A stretch of 54,962 bases of DNA from JBMTVT01 sp049451635 (GTDB lineage: Bacteria > Bacteroidota > Bacteroidia > Flavobacteriales > Flavobacteriaceae): contig JBMTVT010000003.1 of assembly GCA_049451635.1 (NCBI GenBank), positions 1 through 54,962 on the forward strand, in the 5' to 3' direction. Under the pieces are notes generated by a model, which saw only the letters and a program-made list of their open reading frames with translations, was not told where the DNA came from and ran no database searches. Made by a program: the position numbers and the translations under genes. Below, one piece after another: positions 1 through 7,473 of this stretch. Positions within the stretch are counted from its first letter, which is position 1, and every line of letters starts with the position of its first letter.

Positions 1-214
1 TTCGTAATTTCCATTTAAGTTGTTCATCGTTAATGCTTTATCGATAAAACAATTTCCTGATTATCAGTAAGATGAAAACTTTTTTATTTTAAATCATAAT
101 GCACAACGGGTAAGGAAATAAAAATATTGATGAAATAAAAAAATTAACCTAAAGGAAAACCCTAAAGAAGCTTTAAAATATAGAGCTTTTTTTGGTGCTT
201 TTTAAATCACATAA
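1..214. other. Left-edge non-coding region
   Basis: No convincing complete gene lies here. On the minus strand an ATG at 27..25 opens a frame of nine codons that runs off the window edge, so it could be the start of a truncated gene, but nine codons are too few to identify it. The stretch also holds the 12-base palindrome TTTATCGATAAA near position 37-48 and AT-rich sequence with T-runs around 188-205, downstream of the rsmI stop. No clear factor-independent terminator was found for rsmI. Confidence 0.35.
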
Positions 215-886
215 CTACTTCTTCCCACTAACACAAATTACAATCTCGCCTTTTGGTGGTTTGTTAGTGTAATGGTCTAAAACTTCTTTGGCTGTTCCAC
301 GAACAGTTTCTTCGTATAGTTTGGTCAATTCTCTAGAAACCGAAACTTCCCTGTCTTCACCCAAATACTCGCAAAAATTAGTGAGTGTTTTTATTAATTT
401 ATGTGGGCTTTCATAAAAAATCATCGTTCTGGTTTCTTCAGCAAGTGCCAATAATCTGGTTTGTCTCCCTTTTTTTACAGGCAAAAAGCCTTCAAAAACA
501 AATTTGTCGTTGGGCAAACCACTATTCACTAAAGCTGGTACAAAAGCAGTAGCACCTGGTAAACAATCTACTTCAATATGGTTTTCAATACAAGCACGTG
601 TTAATAAAAACCCAGGGTCTGAAATGGCTGGTGTTCCGGCATCGCTTATTAAGGCTACCGTTATACCGTTTTTTATTTTTTGAATAATGTTTTCAACCGT
701 TTTATGCTCATTGTGCATATGGTGCGATTGCATATGGGTTGCAATTTCAAAATGTTTTAAAAGTTTCCCTGATGTTCGGGTGTCTTCGGCTAGTATTAAA
801 TCGACGTCTTTTAAAACTTCAACAGCCCTAAAAGTCATGTCTTTTAAATTACCTATCGGTGTTGGTACAATGTAGAGTTTGCTCAT
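215..886 (-). CDS. rsmI: 16S rRNA (cytidine-2'-O)-methyltransferase RsmI
   Basis: RsmI uses S-adenosylmethionine to 2'-O-methylate C1402 of 16S rRNA in the decoding centre. The 223-residue protein begins with the family signature LYIVPTPIGNL and carries the tetrapyrrole-methylase-fold motif LISDAGTPAISDPG near residues 79-93, followed by GATAFVPALVNSGLP and the FYESPHK motif. It is shorter than the E. coli protein (about 286 residues) because the C-terminal extension is missing; the catalytic fold is complete and the short form is common in Bacteroidota. It is transcribed away from its neighbours and followed by no gene inside the window. Confidence 0.95.
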   Translation of the reverse strand: MSKLYIVPTPIGNLKDMTFRAVEVLKDVDLILAEDTRTSGKLLKHFEIATHMQSHHMHNEHKTVENIIQKIKNGITVALISDAGTPAISDPGFLLTRACIENHIEVDCLPGATAFVPALVNSGLPNDKFVFEGFLPVKKGRQTRLLALAEETRTMIFYESPHKLIKTLTNFCEYLGEDREVSVSRELTKLYEETVRGTAKEVLDHYTNKPPKGEIVICVSGKK

Positions 887-966
887 GTGTTAGCGATTGG
901 AGTGGAAATCCTTTTGCTTTTGCAAAAGATTGTAATGGAAAGCGCGACCACGCCTTTGGCGTGGGA
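887..966. repeat. Structured short intergenic repeat-like element
   Basis: The 91-base gap between rsmI and the next gene is almost filled by nested inverted repeats: the palindrome CTTTTGCAAAAG at 917-928, flanked by a second CTTTTGC copy at 911-917, and a perfect 7-bp hairpin CCACGCC-TTT-GGCGTGG at 948-964. The outer part (GCGATTG...AATGGAAAGCGC) can also fold back. There is no T-run on either side, so it is not a classical terminator. The layout resembles short dispersed palindromic elements found between genes in flavobacterial genomes; that link is recalled, not searched. Confidence 0.5.
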
Positions 967-977
967 ACAGCCAAATG

Positions 978-1691
978 TTAACTGAATTTGGTTTCTATAA
1001 TTTCTAAAAAGCGCTCTTCAAATTCTTGTTTGCCTACCCAATTGTTGTAATCTGATTTTACCATAGTGTCTATAAATCGTTTAGCATCATTAAAGTTGTA
1101 AATGGTGTTAAGTTGCGATATCACCCTGTCATAATCTTCAGCTTTTCCATTAAACAAATGTTTTATAAATGCAATTTTATCGTTTAGCCCTATGTTAAGG
1201 CTTTTGGTCTTTAATTTATCATTCAATGATTTTTTGCCATTTGAAGCACCGTTTTTTATAACTGGCTCAAAAATTGGTGTTTCTTTAAAATCTTCTGTCA
1301 GTTCCTCAAAATCAATTTTGTGATATTTTCTTGTTGAGATGGTTTCGGCCTTATCGGGCATTTGGGATACCATATCCTTAATTTTGTTCATCACGGGTTC
1401 CATAATCTCATCTTCCTCTACATTATCAAGGCTTGTGTATATTTTATCTTCAACTTCAATGGTGTCGCTTATTTTATTGTTAAAAGCATCGTCCAGCATC
1501 ACAAAAAATGATGAATCGCTGCCAATGGTTGGAATATCTCCATCAAAATTTTCATGTGCAAATTTTAAAACCGATAGCTTTTCATAAAGCACAGCTGCTT
1601 CTGCATGCATTTTTACAACATCCTCTTTCCCTTTAAGTTTAAGAATCCTGTGTGCTATACTTACGAGTTCAGATTCTAGCTTCTTTTTCAT
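978..1691 (-). CDS. Conserved-type hypothetical protein, mostly helical
   Basis: I do not recognise a named family. The 237-residue protein has no signal peptide or membrane segment, so it is probably cytoplasmic. It is charged and mostly helical. Residues 1-45 look like a helical pair (KKKLESELVSIAHRIL, HAEAAVLYEKLSVL). A disordered, acidic middle (about 85-165) is rich in Glu, Asp and Lys. The C-terminal 70 residues form a compact helical module (LNDKIAFIKHLFNG...YDRVISQLNTIYNFNDAKRFIDTM...EFEERFLEIIETKF) that looks like the conserved core. The gene is transcribed divergently from tdk across a 193-base gap. It is a solid ORF with a normal start, and proteins of this shape occur in flavobacteria as hypotheticals. 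Confidence 0.75.
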   Translation of the reverse strand: MKKKLESELVSIAHRILKLKGKEDVVKMHAEAAVLYEKLSVLKFAHENFDGDIPTIGSDSSFFVMLDDAFNNKISDTIEVEDKIYTSLDNVEEDEIMEPVMNKIKDMVSQMPDKAETISTRKYHKIDFEELTEDFKETPIFEPVIKNGASNGKKSLNDKLKTKSLNIGLNDKIAFIKHLFNGKAEDYDRVISQLNTIYNFNDAKRFIDTMVKSDYNNWVGKQEFEERFLEIIETKFS

Positions 1692-1884
1692 CTTTTTATT
1701 TTTTTTTTTATTCGTCAGATGTAATTCGCCAATAATTATCTAAGTTGAAACAAAGATTTGTTATGACTCATTTCATTGTTTATAATTTTTTAATTATTGC
1801 TATTATTGGCTTTTGTTTTTTAAAAAATTTACGCCACCTTTATAGAAACGAATAATAGTCCTTGTTTAGTGTTAAAATTACGAA

Positions 1885-2535
1885 ATGTTTCTTGAAAATA
1901 CAGTAAACCATAAAGAACAATTTGGATGGATTGAAGTTATTTGCGGCTCCATGTTTTCTGGAAAAACAGAAGAACTTATACGAAGATTGAAACGTGCCCA
2001 ATTTGCCAGACAAAAAGTGGAGATTTTTAAACCTGCCATTGATGTACGCTATGATCAAGATATGGTGGTGTCGCATGATGCCAATGAAATACGCTCTACA
2101 CCTGTTCCCGCCGCAGCCAATATCCCTATTTTAGCGGATGGTTGTGATGTTGTTGGTATTGATGAAGCCCAGTTTTTTGATGATGAAATTGTGCGTGTTT
2201 GCAATGATTTAGCTAATAAAGGGGTACGGGTAATTGTTGCGGGGTTGGATATGGATTTTAAAGGCAACCCCTTTGGGCCCATGCCAAATTTAATGGCAAC
2301 TGCCGAATATGTTACCAAAGTACACGCCGTTTGCACTCGTACGGGAAATTTGGCTCAATATAGCTACCGAAAAGCCAAAAACGATAGCTTGGTTCTTTTG
2401 GGTGAAGTTGATGAATACGAGCCTTTAAGTAGGGCTGCTTTTTATAAAGCCATGATGCGCGATAAAGTTAGAAACATGAAGGTTAACGACCCCCAAGAAG
2501 TTACTCCAAAACCAACCAAAGATTCCAATGCCTAA
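1885..2535 (+). CDS. tdk: Thymidine kinase (type II)
   Basis: Salvages thymidine to dTMP with ATP. The Walker A loop GSMFSGKT is at residues 21-28 and the Walker B DEAQFF at 93-98; the thymidine-binding region GLDMDFKGNPFGPMP follows at 120-134. In E. coli-type enzymes a structural zinc is held by two Cys pairs or Cys/His. Here only C150 of the first pair survives (VCTRTG, with Thr at the second position) and the second pair is replaced by Ser/Ala in EPLSRAAFYK, so the lasso domain probably lacks zinc. The stop overlaps the alr start by 8 bases, implying translational coupling. Confidence 0.94.
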   Translation: MFLENTVNHKEQFGWIEVICGSMFSGKTEELIRRLKRAQFARQKVEIFKPAIDVRYDQDMVVSHDANEIRSTPVPAAANIPILADGCDVVGIDEAQFFDDEIVRVCNDLANKGVRVIVAGLDMDFKGNPFGPMPNLMATAEYVTKVHAVCTRTGNLAQYSYRKAKNDSLVLLGEVDEYEPLSRAAFYKAMMRDKVRNMKVNDPQEVTPKPTKDSNA

Positions 2536-3634
2536 AGCACAAGAAACAGTACTTGAAATAGATTTAAAGGCCTTAAAGCATAATTTTGAATATTTAAAAT
2601 CAAAATTAAAAAGCAACACCAAGTTTTTGGCTGTTGTAAAAGCTTTTGCTTATGGTAGTGATGCTGTTGAAATTGCAAAATATCTTCAAACTCTTGATGT
2701 TGATTATTTTGCTGTTGCTTATGTAAATGAAGGTATAGCCTTAAGAAACGCGGGGATTAAAACGCCTATTTTAGTATTGCACCCACAGGCTGTTAATTTT
2801 AAATTATTAATTGATTTTTGTTTGGAACCTAGTCTTTACAGTTCAAAAATTTTAAATGAATTTATTGAAATCGCTTCTGGCGAAAACCAAATGGATTATC
2901 CTGTTCATATAAAATTCAATACTGGTTTAAACCGATTGGGCTTTTTGGGAAATGATGTGGATTATATTGCTACAAAATTAAAGGAAACAAAAACTATAAA
3001 AGTAAAAACTATTTTCTCCCACTTGGCTGCCAGCGAAGATATAAATGAAAAAGACTTCACAGAAAATCAAATAAAAAAATTTACGACAATAGCTGAAGAT
3101 ATAATTGAAACCATTGGTTACAAACCCATGCTACATATCTGTAATACATCTGGCGTTTTAAATTATCCTGAAGCACATTTTGATATGGTAAGAAGCGGTA
3201 TAGGGTTATATGGTTTTGGTAATTCAGTAAAAGAAAATAAAAATTTTAAGCCTATTGGCACATTAAAAACTATCATTTCTCAAATTCACACTATTGAAAA
3301 AGGTGAATCGGTAGGCTATAATCGCGCCTTTATAAGTGATGGTTTTTTAAAAACGGCTACGTTACCTATTGGTCATGCCGATGGCATTGGTCGCCAGTAT
3401 GGAAACGGAAAAGGCTTTGTTATCATAAATGGGCAAAAAGCCCACATAATTGGTAATGTTTGTATGGATATGATTATGGTAAACATTACGAACATAGATT
3501 GTAAAGAAGGTGATGAGGTTATTGTTTTTGGACCAGATAATACCGCTGAATATTTTGCCGAAACTGCTAAAACCATTTCCTATGAAATTATAACTGCTGT
3601 CTCCCAACGTGTTAAGCGTGAGTATTTGAAATAA
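2528..3634 (+). CDS. alr: Alanine racemase
   Basis: PLP-dependent enzyme that makes D-alanine for peptidoglycan. The PLP-binding motif AVVKAFAYG places the catalytic Lys at residue 38, and the second catalytic residue is the Tyr of the SVGYNRAF motif around residue 260. The PLP phosphate site and substrate loops (HIKFNTGLNRLGF, VRSGIGLYG, GNVCMDMIMV) are present. At 368 residues it is a normal single enzyme, not the MurF-Alr fusion found in many Bacteroidota. The ATG lies inside the last codons of tdk in another frame, so the two are probably co-transcribed and coupled. Confidence 0.95.
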   Translation: MPKAQETVLEIDLKALKHNFEYLKSKLKSNTKFLAVVKAFAYGSDAVEIAKYLQTLDVDYFAVAYVNEGIALRNAGIKTPILVLHPQAVNFKLLIDFCLEPSLYSSKILNEFIEIASGENQMDYPVHIKFNTGLNRLGFLGNDVDYIATKLKETKTIKVKTIFSHLAASEDINEKDFTENQIKKFTTIAEDIIETIGYKPMLHICNTSGVLNYPEAHFDMVRSGIGLYGFGNSVKENKNFKPIGTLKTIISQIHTIEKGESVGYNRAFISDGFLKTATLPIGHADGIGRQYGNGKGFVIINGQKAHIIGNVCMDMIMVNITNIDCKEGDEVIVFGPDNTAEYFAETAKTISYEIITAVSQRVKREYLK

Positions 3635-3650
3635 AAAAATTTAATGTATT

Positions 3651-3962
3651 ATGTTAAAAGAGTTTAAAGAATTTGCAATGAAAGGCAATCTTGTCGACAT
3701 TGCTGTTGCTTTTGTAATGGGTGCTGCTTTTAATAAAGTTATAAGCTCGTTTACCGGTGGTATTGTTTCCCCTTTAATTGGATTGATATTCAAGTCAGAC
3801 TTTAAAGACCAAAAATGGATTGTAACCGAAGGAACCCTAAATGATGCTGGTGAAACCGTTGGAGAAGTTGCTGTAATGTGGGGTGATTTCTTAACCAATA
3901 TTATTGATTTCATTATTGTTGCCTTTGTTATGTTTATGCTAATAAAGGCATTAATAGCATGA
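3651..3962 (+). CDS. mscL: Large-conductance mechanosensitive channel MscL, C-terminally truncated by a frameshift
   Basis: MscL forms a homopentameric inner-membrane pore that opens under membrane tension and releases solutes on hypo-osmotic shock. The 103 residues contain the N-terminal amphipathic helix (MLKEFKEFAMKGN), TM1 (LVDIAVAFVMGAAFNKVISSF), the periplasmic loop, and TM2 (FLTNIIDFIIVAFVMFMLIKAL). The frame then meets TGA at 3960. The next 93 bases encode, one frame over, the expected basic hinge, Ala/Pro linker and C-terminal helix. Adding one base near 3944-3947 (ATAAAG to ATAAAAG) would restore a 133-residue protein of normal length. The pore part is intact; a real mutation, a sequencing error or recoding are all possible. 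Confidence 0.9.
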   Translation: MLKEFKEFAMKGNLVDIAVAFVMGAAFNKVISSFTGGIVSPLIGLIFKSDFKDQKWIVTEGTLNDAGETVGEVAVMWGDFLTNIIDFIIVAFVMFMLIKALIA

Positions 3963-4051
3963 AAAAGAAAGAAGAGCCAGCGCCGGCAGCTCCTGCGGGT
4001 CCATCACAAGAAGATTTACTTGCTGAAATAAGAGACTTGTTGAAAAAATAA
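3959..4051 (+). CDS. Detached MscL C-terminal tail ORF (30 codons)
   Basis: This frame runs from an ATG that overlaps the mscL TGA as ATGA to TAA at 4049-4051. It encodes MKKKEEPAPAAPAGP followed by an amphipathic helix ending in EIRDLLKK, which is the usual cytoplasmic end of flavobacterial MscL. In other bacteria that helix forms a five-fold bundle and acts as a molecular sieve. The ATGA overlap is the classic arrangement for termination-reinitiation, so the peptide could be made separately, although the ATG is most simply the old internal Met codon. It is certain that the reading frame is split; expression of the tail is inference. Confidence 0.6.
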   Translation: MKKKEEPAPAAPAGPSQEDLLAEIRDLLKK

Positions 4052-4061
4052 CAAAATGTTA

Positions 4062-4125
4062 AATAAATAACTTAGTGTTATTTATTGTTAAAAGACCTCG
4101 TTTTATAAAAATGAGGGATTTTTTT
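4062..4125 (+). terminator. Terminator region after mscL
   Basis: Two hairpins follow the mscL tail: AATAAATAAC (4062-4071) pairing with GTTATTTATT (4077-4086), and CCTC (4096-4099) with GAGG (4113-4116) around a TTTTATAAAA palindrome. The second is followed by seven T residues at 4119-4125, the form of a factor-independent terminator. Confidence 0.65.
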
Positions 4126-4128
4126 ATT

Positions 4129-4136
4129 TAGATTTG
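4129..4136 (+). promoter_or_regulatory. Candidate -7 promoter element for asd
   Basis: TAGATTTG matches the Bacteroidota consensus TAnnTTTG, sits just after the mscL terminator and would start transcription near 4141, about 28 bases before the asd ATG. No clear -33 TTTG was found. Confidence 0.45.
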
Positions 4137-4168
4137 CTTCAAATTTAAACTGAATAAAAAATTAACTC

Positions 4169-5158
4169 ATGAAAGTAGCTGTTGTTGGTGCCACTGGTAT
4201 GGTTGGCGAAGTGATGCTAAAAGTGTTGGAAGAACGTAATTTTCCAGTTACAGAATTAATACCTGTGGCTTCCGAAAGATCGGTTGGTAAAATAATAACA
4301 TATAAAGAAACTAATTATAAAGTAGTAGGATTAGAAACTGCTGTTTCCATGCGCCCTGATATTGCCTTATTTTCAGCTGGGGGAGGAACATCACTAGAAT
4401 GGGCTCCTAAATTTGCAGAAGTTGGCACAACTGTAGTTGATAATTCTTCAGCTTGGAGAATGGATCCAACCAAAAAATTGGTGGTTCCAGAAATAAATGC
4501 ATCAGAATTAACAAAAGACGATAAAATTATAGCCAATCCTAACTGCTCAACCATTCAATTGGTTATGGCATTAAACCCCCTTCATAAAAAATATAAAATG
4601 AAGCGTGTGGTAGTTTCAACTTACCAGTCGGTTTCTGGAACAGGTGTTAAAGCTGTGCGTCAATTAGAAAATGAGATTGCAGGCGTACAAGGTGAAATGG
4701 CTTATCCTTATCCTATTGGCAGAAATGCCTTGCCCCATTGTGACGTTTTTGAAGAAAACGGGTATACCAAAGAAGAAATGAAACTTGCCAAAGAGCCTCA
4801 AAAAATAATGAACGACCGTACGTTTTCTGTATCGGCTACAGCGGTTAGAATCCCTACTTCTGGTGGTCATTCAGAGTCCGTAAATGTTGAGTTTGAAAAT
4901 GATTTTGATTTGTCTGAAGTAAGAAGGCTTTTAAGCGAGACCCCTGGTGTTATTGTTCAAGATAATACCGATACCAATACGTACCCAATGCCTATTTATG
5001 CACACGATAAAGATGAGGTTTTTGTAGGTAGAATAAGAAGGGACGAATCACAACCAAAAACTTTAAATATGTGGATTGTTGCCGATAATCTTCGTAAAGG
5101 TGCTGCAACAAACACTATCCAAATCGCCGAATATTTAATTAAACAAGGTTTGGTGTAA
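4169..5158 (+). CDS. asd: Aspartate-semialdehyde dehydrogenase
   Basis: Reduces aspartyl phosphate to aspartate semialdehyde with NADPH, the branch point to lysine/diaminopimelate, threonine and methionine. The NADP-binding GATGMVG is at residues 8-14, the catalytic Cys is C126 in NPNCSTIQ, and the substrate-binding GGHSESVNVEF motif follows near 238. The 329-residue length is normal. It has its own terminator and a promoter-like element after mscL, so it is probably a single-gene transcript. Confidence 0.96.
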   Translation: MKVAVVGATGMVGEVMLKVLEERNFPVTELIPVASERSVGKIITYKETNYKVVGLETAVSMRPDIALFSAGGGTSLEWAPKFAEVGTTVVDNSSAWRMDPTKKLVVPEINASELTKDDKIIANPNCSTIQLVMALNPLHKKYKMKRVVVSTYQSVSGTGVKAVRQLENEIAGVQGEMAYPYPIGRNALPHCDVFEENGYTKEEMKLAKEPQKIMNDRTFSVSATAVRIPTSGGHSESVNVEFENDFDLSEVRRLLSETPGVIVQDNTDTNTYPMPIYAHDKDEVFVGRIRRDESQPKTLNMWIVADNLRKGAATNTIQIAEYLIKQGLV

Positions 5159-5186
5159 TACTTTTATCAACCAAACTATAACTTTA

Positions 5187-5219
5187 AGCTCCTTCATTAA
5201 TATTGAAGGAGCTTTTTTG
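5187..5219 (+). terminator. Terminator after asd
   Basis: A perfect 10-bp stem, AGCTCCTTCA (5187-5196) with TGAAGGAGCT (5204-5213), a 7-base loop and a run of T residues. It lies 28 bases after the asd stop. Confidence 0.9.
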
Positions 5220-5221
5220 TT

Positions 5222-5229
5222 TATTTTTG
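5222..5229 (+). promoter_or_regulatory. Candidate -7 element for the prolyl oligopeptidase gene
   Basis: TATTTTTG matches TAnnTTTG. It lies immediately after the asd terminator and 22 bases before the next ATG, giving a leader of roughly 18 bases. No convincing -33 element was seen, and such matches are frequent by chance in AT-rich DNA. Confidence 0.45.
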
Positions 5230-5251
5230 AAAAATTCAAAATAGCTCAATC

Positions 5252-7399
5252 ATGAAGGTTTATACATTAAATATATTCTCTTTTTTGATTTCTACTAATT
5301 TTATGGCACAGAATTTAATCCCCTCTAAAATATTGTATCCTGAAACTAAAACTGTTGATACTATCGAGACTTTTTTTGGTATAAATGTAAAAGACCCTTA
5401 CCGCTGGTTAGAAAATGATAGAAGTGAAGAAACCGAAGAATGGGTTAAAGCTCAAAATAAACTTACCAATACTTATTTAAGTAATATCCCTTTTAGAGAA
5501 GATTTAAAAGAACGTTTGTCAAATTTATGGAATTACGAAAAACTTGGTGCGCCATTTAAAGAAGGTGTTTATACCTATTTTACTAAAAATAATGGTTTAC
5601 AAAATCAAAATGTAATCTACAGGAAAAAAGACAATCAAAAGCCAGAAATTTTTTTAGATCCAAACACATTTTCTGATAATGGAACTATCTCTCTAGGTGG
5701 ATTACATTTTTCAAAAAATGGAAAAAAAGTAGCCTATTCAATTTCGGAAGGGGGAAGTGATTGGAGAAAAGTAATTGTTATAGATGCTGAAACCAAAGAA
5801 GCTATAGGTGACAGCCTTAAAAACATAAAATTTAGTGGTATTTCATGGTATAAAAATGATGGTTTTTATTACTCTAGTTACGATAAACCAAAGGGCAGCG
5901 AGCTTTCAGCAAAAACCGATCAGCATAAAGTGTATTATCACAAATTAGGTACTTCACAAAAAGAAGACCAGTTAGTTTTTGGTGGAACACCCGATGAAAA
6001 ATACCGTTATATCTACGCAACTGTTACTGAAGATGACAAATATCTTATTTTGACACCCAGAATTTCAACATCGGGAAACAAGCTTTACATCAAAGATCTT
6101 TCAATACCCAACAGCCCTTTAATAACTGTTTTGGATACCATGGATAGCGATACCTATGTCATTGAAAATGAAGGCAGTCAATTGTTCATGGTTACCAATT
6201 TAAATGCCCCAAACAAAAAAGTGGTTACAGTTGATGCATCAAATCCTACTCCAGATAATTGGGTTGATGTTATTCCAGAAACCAATGAAGTTTTAACAGT
6301 CTCAGTAGGTGGTGGTTATTTATATGCACATTATATGGTTGATGCTATTTCAAAAGTAAAACAATATCATTACGATGGTTCGTTTGTTAGAGAAATAAAA
6401 CTTCCCGGATTAGGAACGGCTAGCGGTTTTGGTTCAAAAAAAGAAGAAAAAACCAATTACTTTTATTTTACTAATTACAATACGCCTTATAGTATATACA
6501 AACTTCATGCAGATTCTGGTGAAACCAAATTATATTGGAAACCTTCTATTGAATTCAATAGCAATGATTATGTAAGTAACCAGGTTTTTTACACATCAAA
6601 AGATGGCACTAAAATACCCATGATGATAACCCATAGAAAGGGATTAAAGCTAAACGCCAAAAACCCAACTATTCTTTATGGCTATGGTGGGTTCAACATA
6701 AGTTTAACACCAAGTTTTAGCATAACAAATGCGGTTTGGTTGGAACAAGGTGGTGTTTTGGCAGTACCAAATCTACGTGGTGGTGGCGAATACGGAAAAA
6801 CATGGCACGAAGCGGGAATAAAAATGCAAAAGCAAAATGTTTTTGATGATTTTATTGCTGCTGGAGAATACTTAATAAACAACAAATATACCGTTTCAGA
6901 TTATCTGGCATTAAGAGGTGGCTCTAATGGTGGTTTACTGGTTGGCGCAGTTATGACACAGCGTCCAGATTTAGCAAAAGTGGCTTTGCCTGCTGTTGGT
7001 GTTTTAGATATGCTTCGCTACCATACATTTACTGCTGGTGGAGGTTGGGCATATGACTATGGAACTGCAAAAGACAGCAAAGAGATGTTTGAATTTTTAA
7101 AAGGCTACTCCCCTTTACACAATGTGAAAAAGGATGTTGAATACCCTGCTACTTTAATAACAACAGCTAATCATGATGATAGAGTTGTGCCAGCACATAG
7201 TTTTAAATTTGCAGCAGAATTACAAAGTAAGCAAACAGGAAACAACCCAAAACTAATTAGAATTGAAACCGATGCAGGACATGGCGCAGGAACACCGGTA
7301 AATAAAATCATTGAACAATATGCAGATATTTTTGGTTTTACGCTTTACAATATGGGCCTTAAAGTTTTGCCATGTAAGACCAAAAACTTTAAAGATTAA
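5252..7399 (+). CDS. Prolyl oligopeptidase (S9A), secreted
   Basis: Cleaves short peptides after proline. The N-terminus looks like a signal peptide with a likely cut after FMA (residue 19), so it is periplasmic. The catalytic domain contains the nucleophile Ser558 in GGSNGGLLVG, the acid Asp at 642/643 in HDDRVVPAHS, and His677 in DAGHGAG. The motif KDPYRWLEND near residue 47 is the S9A N-terminal signature. Residues 80-430 form the seven-bladed propeller that gates substrate size. At 715 residues it is full length; the last ten residues are a slight extension beyond the family end. It stands alone between a terminator and a promoter-like site. Confidence 0.93.
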   Translation: MKVYTLNIFSFLISTNFMAQNLIPSKILYPETKTVDTIETFFGINVKDPYRWLENDRSEETEEWVKAQNKLTNTYLSNIPFREDLKERLSNLWNYEKLGAPFKEGVYTYFTKNNGLQNQNVIYRKKDNQKPEIFLDPNTFSDNGTISLGGLHFSKNGKKVAYSISEGGSDWRKVIVIDAETKEAIGDSLKNIKFSGISWYKNDGFYYSSYDKPKGSELSAKTDQHKVYYHKLGTSQKEDQLVFGGTPDEKYRYIYATVTEDDKYLILTPRISTSGNKLYIKDLSIPNSPLITVLDTMDSDTYVIENEGSQLFMVTNLNAPNKKVVTVDASNPTPDNWVDVIPETNEVLTVSVGGGYLYAHYMVDAISKVKQYHYDGSFVREIKLPGLGTASGFGSKKEEKTNYFYFTNYNTPYSIYKLHADSGETKLYWKPSIEFNSNDYVSNQVFYTSKDGTKIPMMITHRKGLKLNAKNPTILYGYGGFNISLTPSFSITNAVWLEQGGVLAVPNLRGGGEYGKTWHEAGIKMQKQNVFDDFIAAGEYLINNKYTVSDYLALRGGSNGGLLVGAVMTQRPDLAKVALPAVGVLDMLRYHTFTAGGGWAYDYGTAKDSKEMFEFLKGYSPLHNVKKDVEYPATLITTANHDDRVVPAHSFKFAAELQSKQTGNNPKLIRIETDAGHGAGTPVNKIIEQYADIFGFTLYNMGLKVLPCKTKNFKD

Positions 7400-7442
7400 A
7401 AGACACATTAATATTAAAAACAAATAAGTAAACCGCACGGGC

Positions 7443-7471
7443 TTTTGAGCGTCTTTTTTATACTACTTTTG
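7443..7471 (+). promoter_or_regulatory. Candidate promoter of the ABC ATPase gene (possibly leaderless)
   Basis: TTTTG at 7443-7447 and TACTTTTG at 7464-7471 fit the -33/-7 pair of Bacteroidota sigma-A promoters with 16 bases between them. The predicted start site falls at or next to the A of the ATG at 7474, so the message may have little or no leader. Confidence 0.5.
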
Positions 7472-7473
7472 CT

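Noticed and set aside
37..49. TTTATCGATAAA palindrome at the left edge, also seen near 16097-16108.
   Set aside because: Two chance occurrences of an AT-rich palindrome; no shared flanks and no known site.
3959..4051. MscL tail considered as a programmed frameshift product.
   Set aside because: No convincing slippery heptamer with a downstream stem was found; only a short A-run is present, so mutation or sequencing error is more likely.
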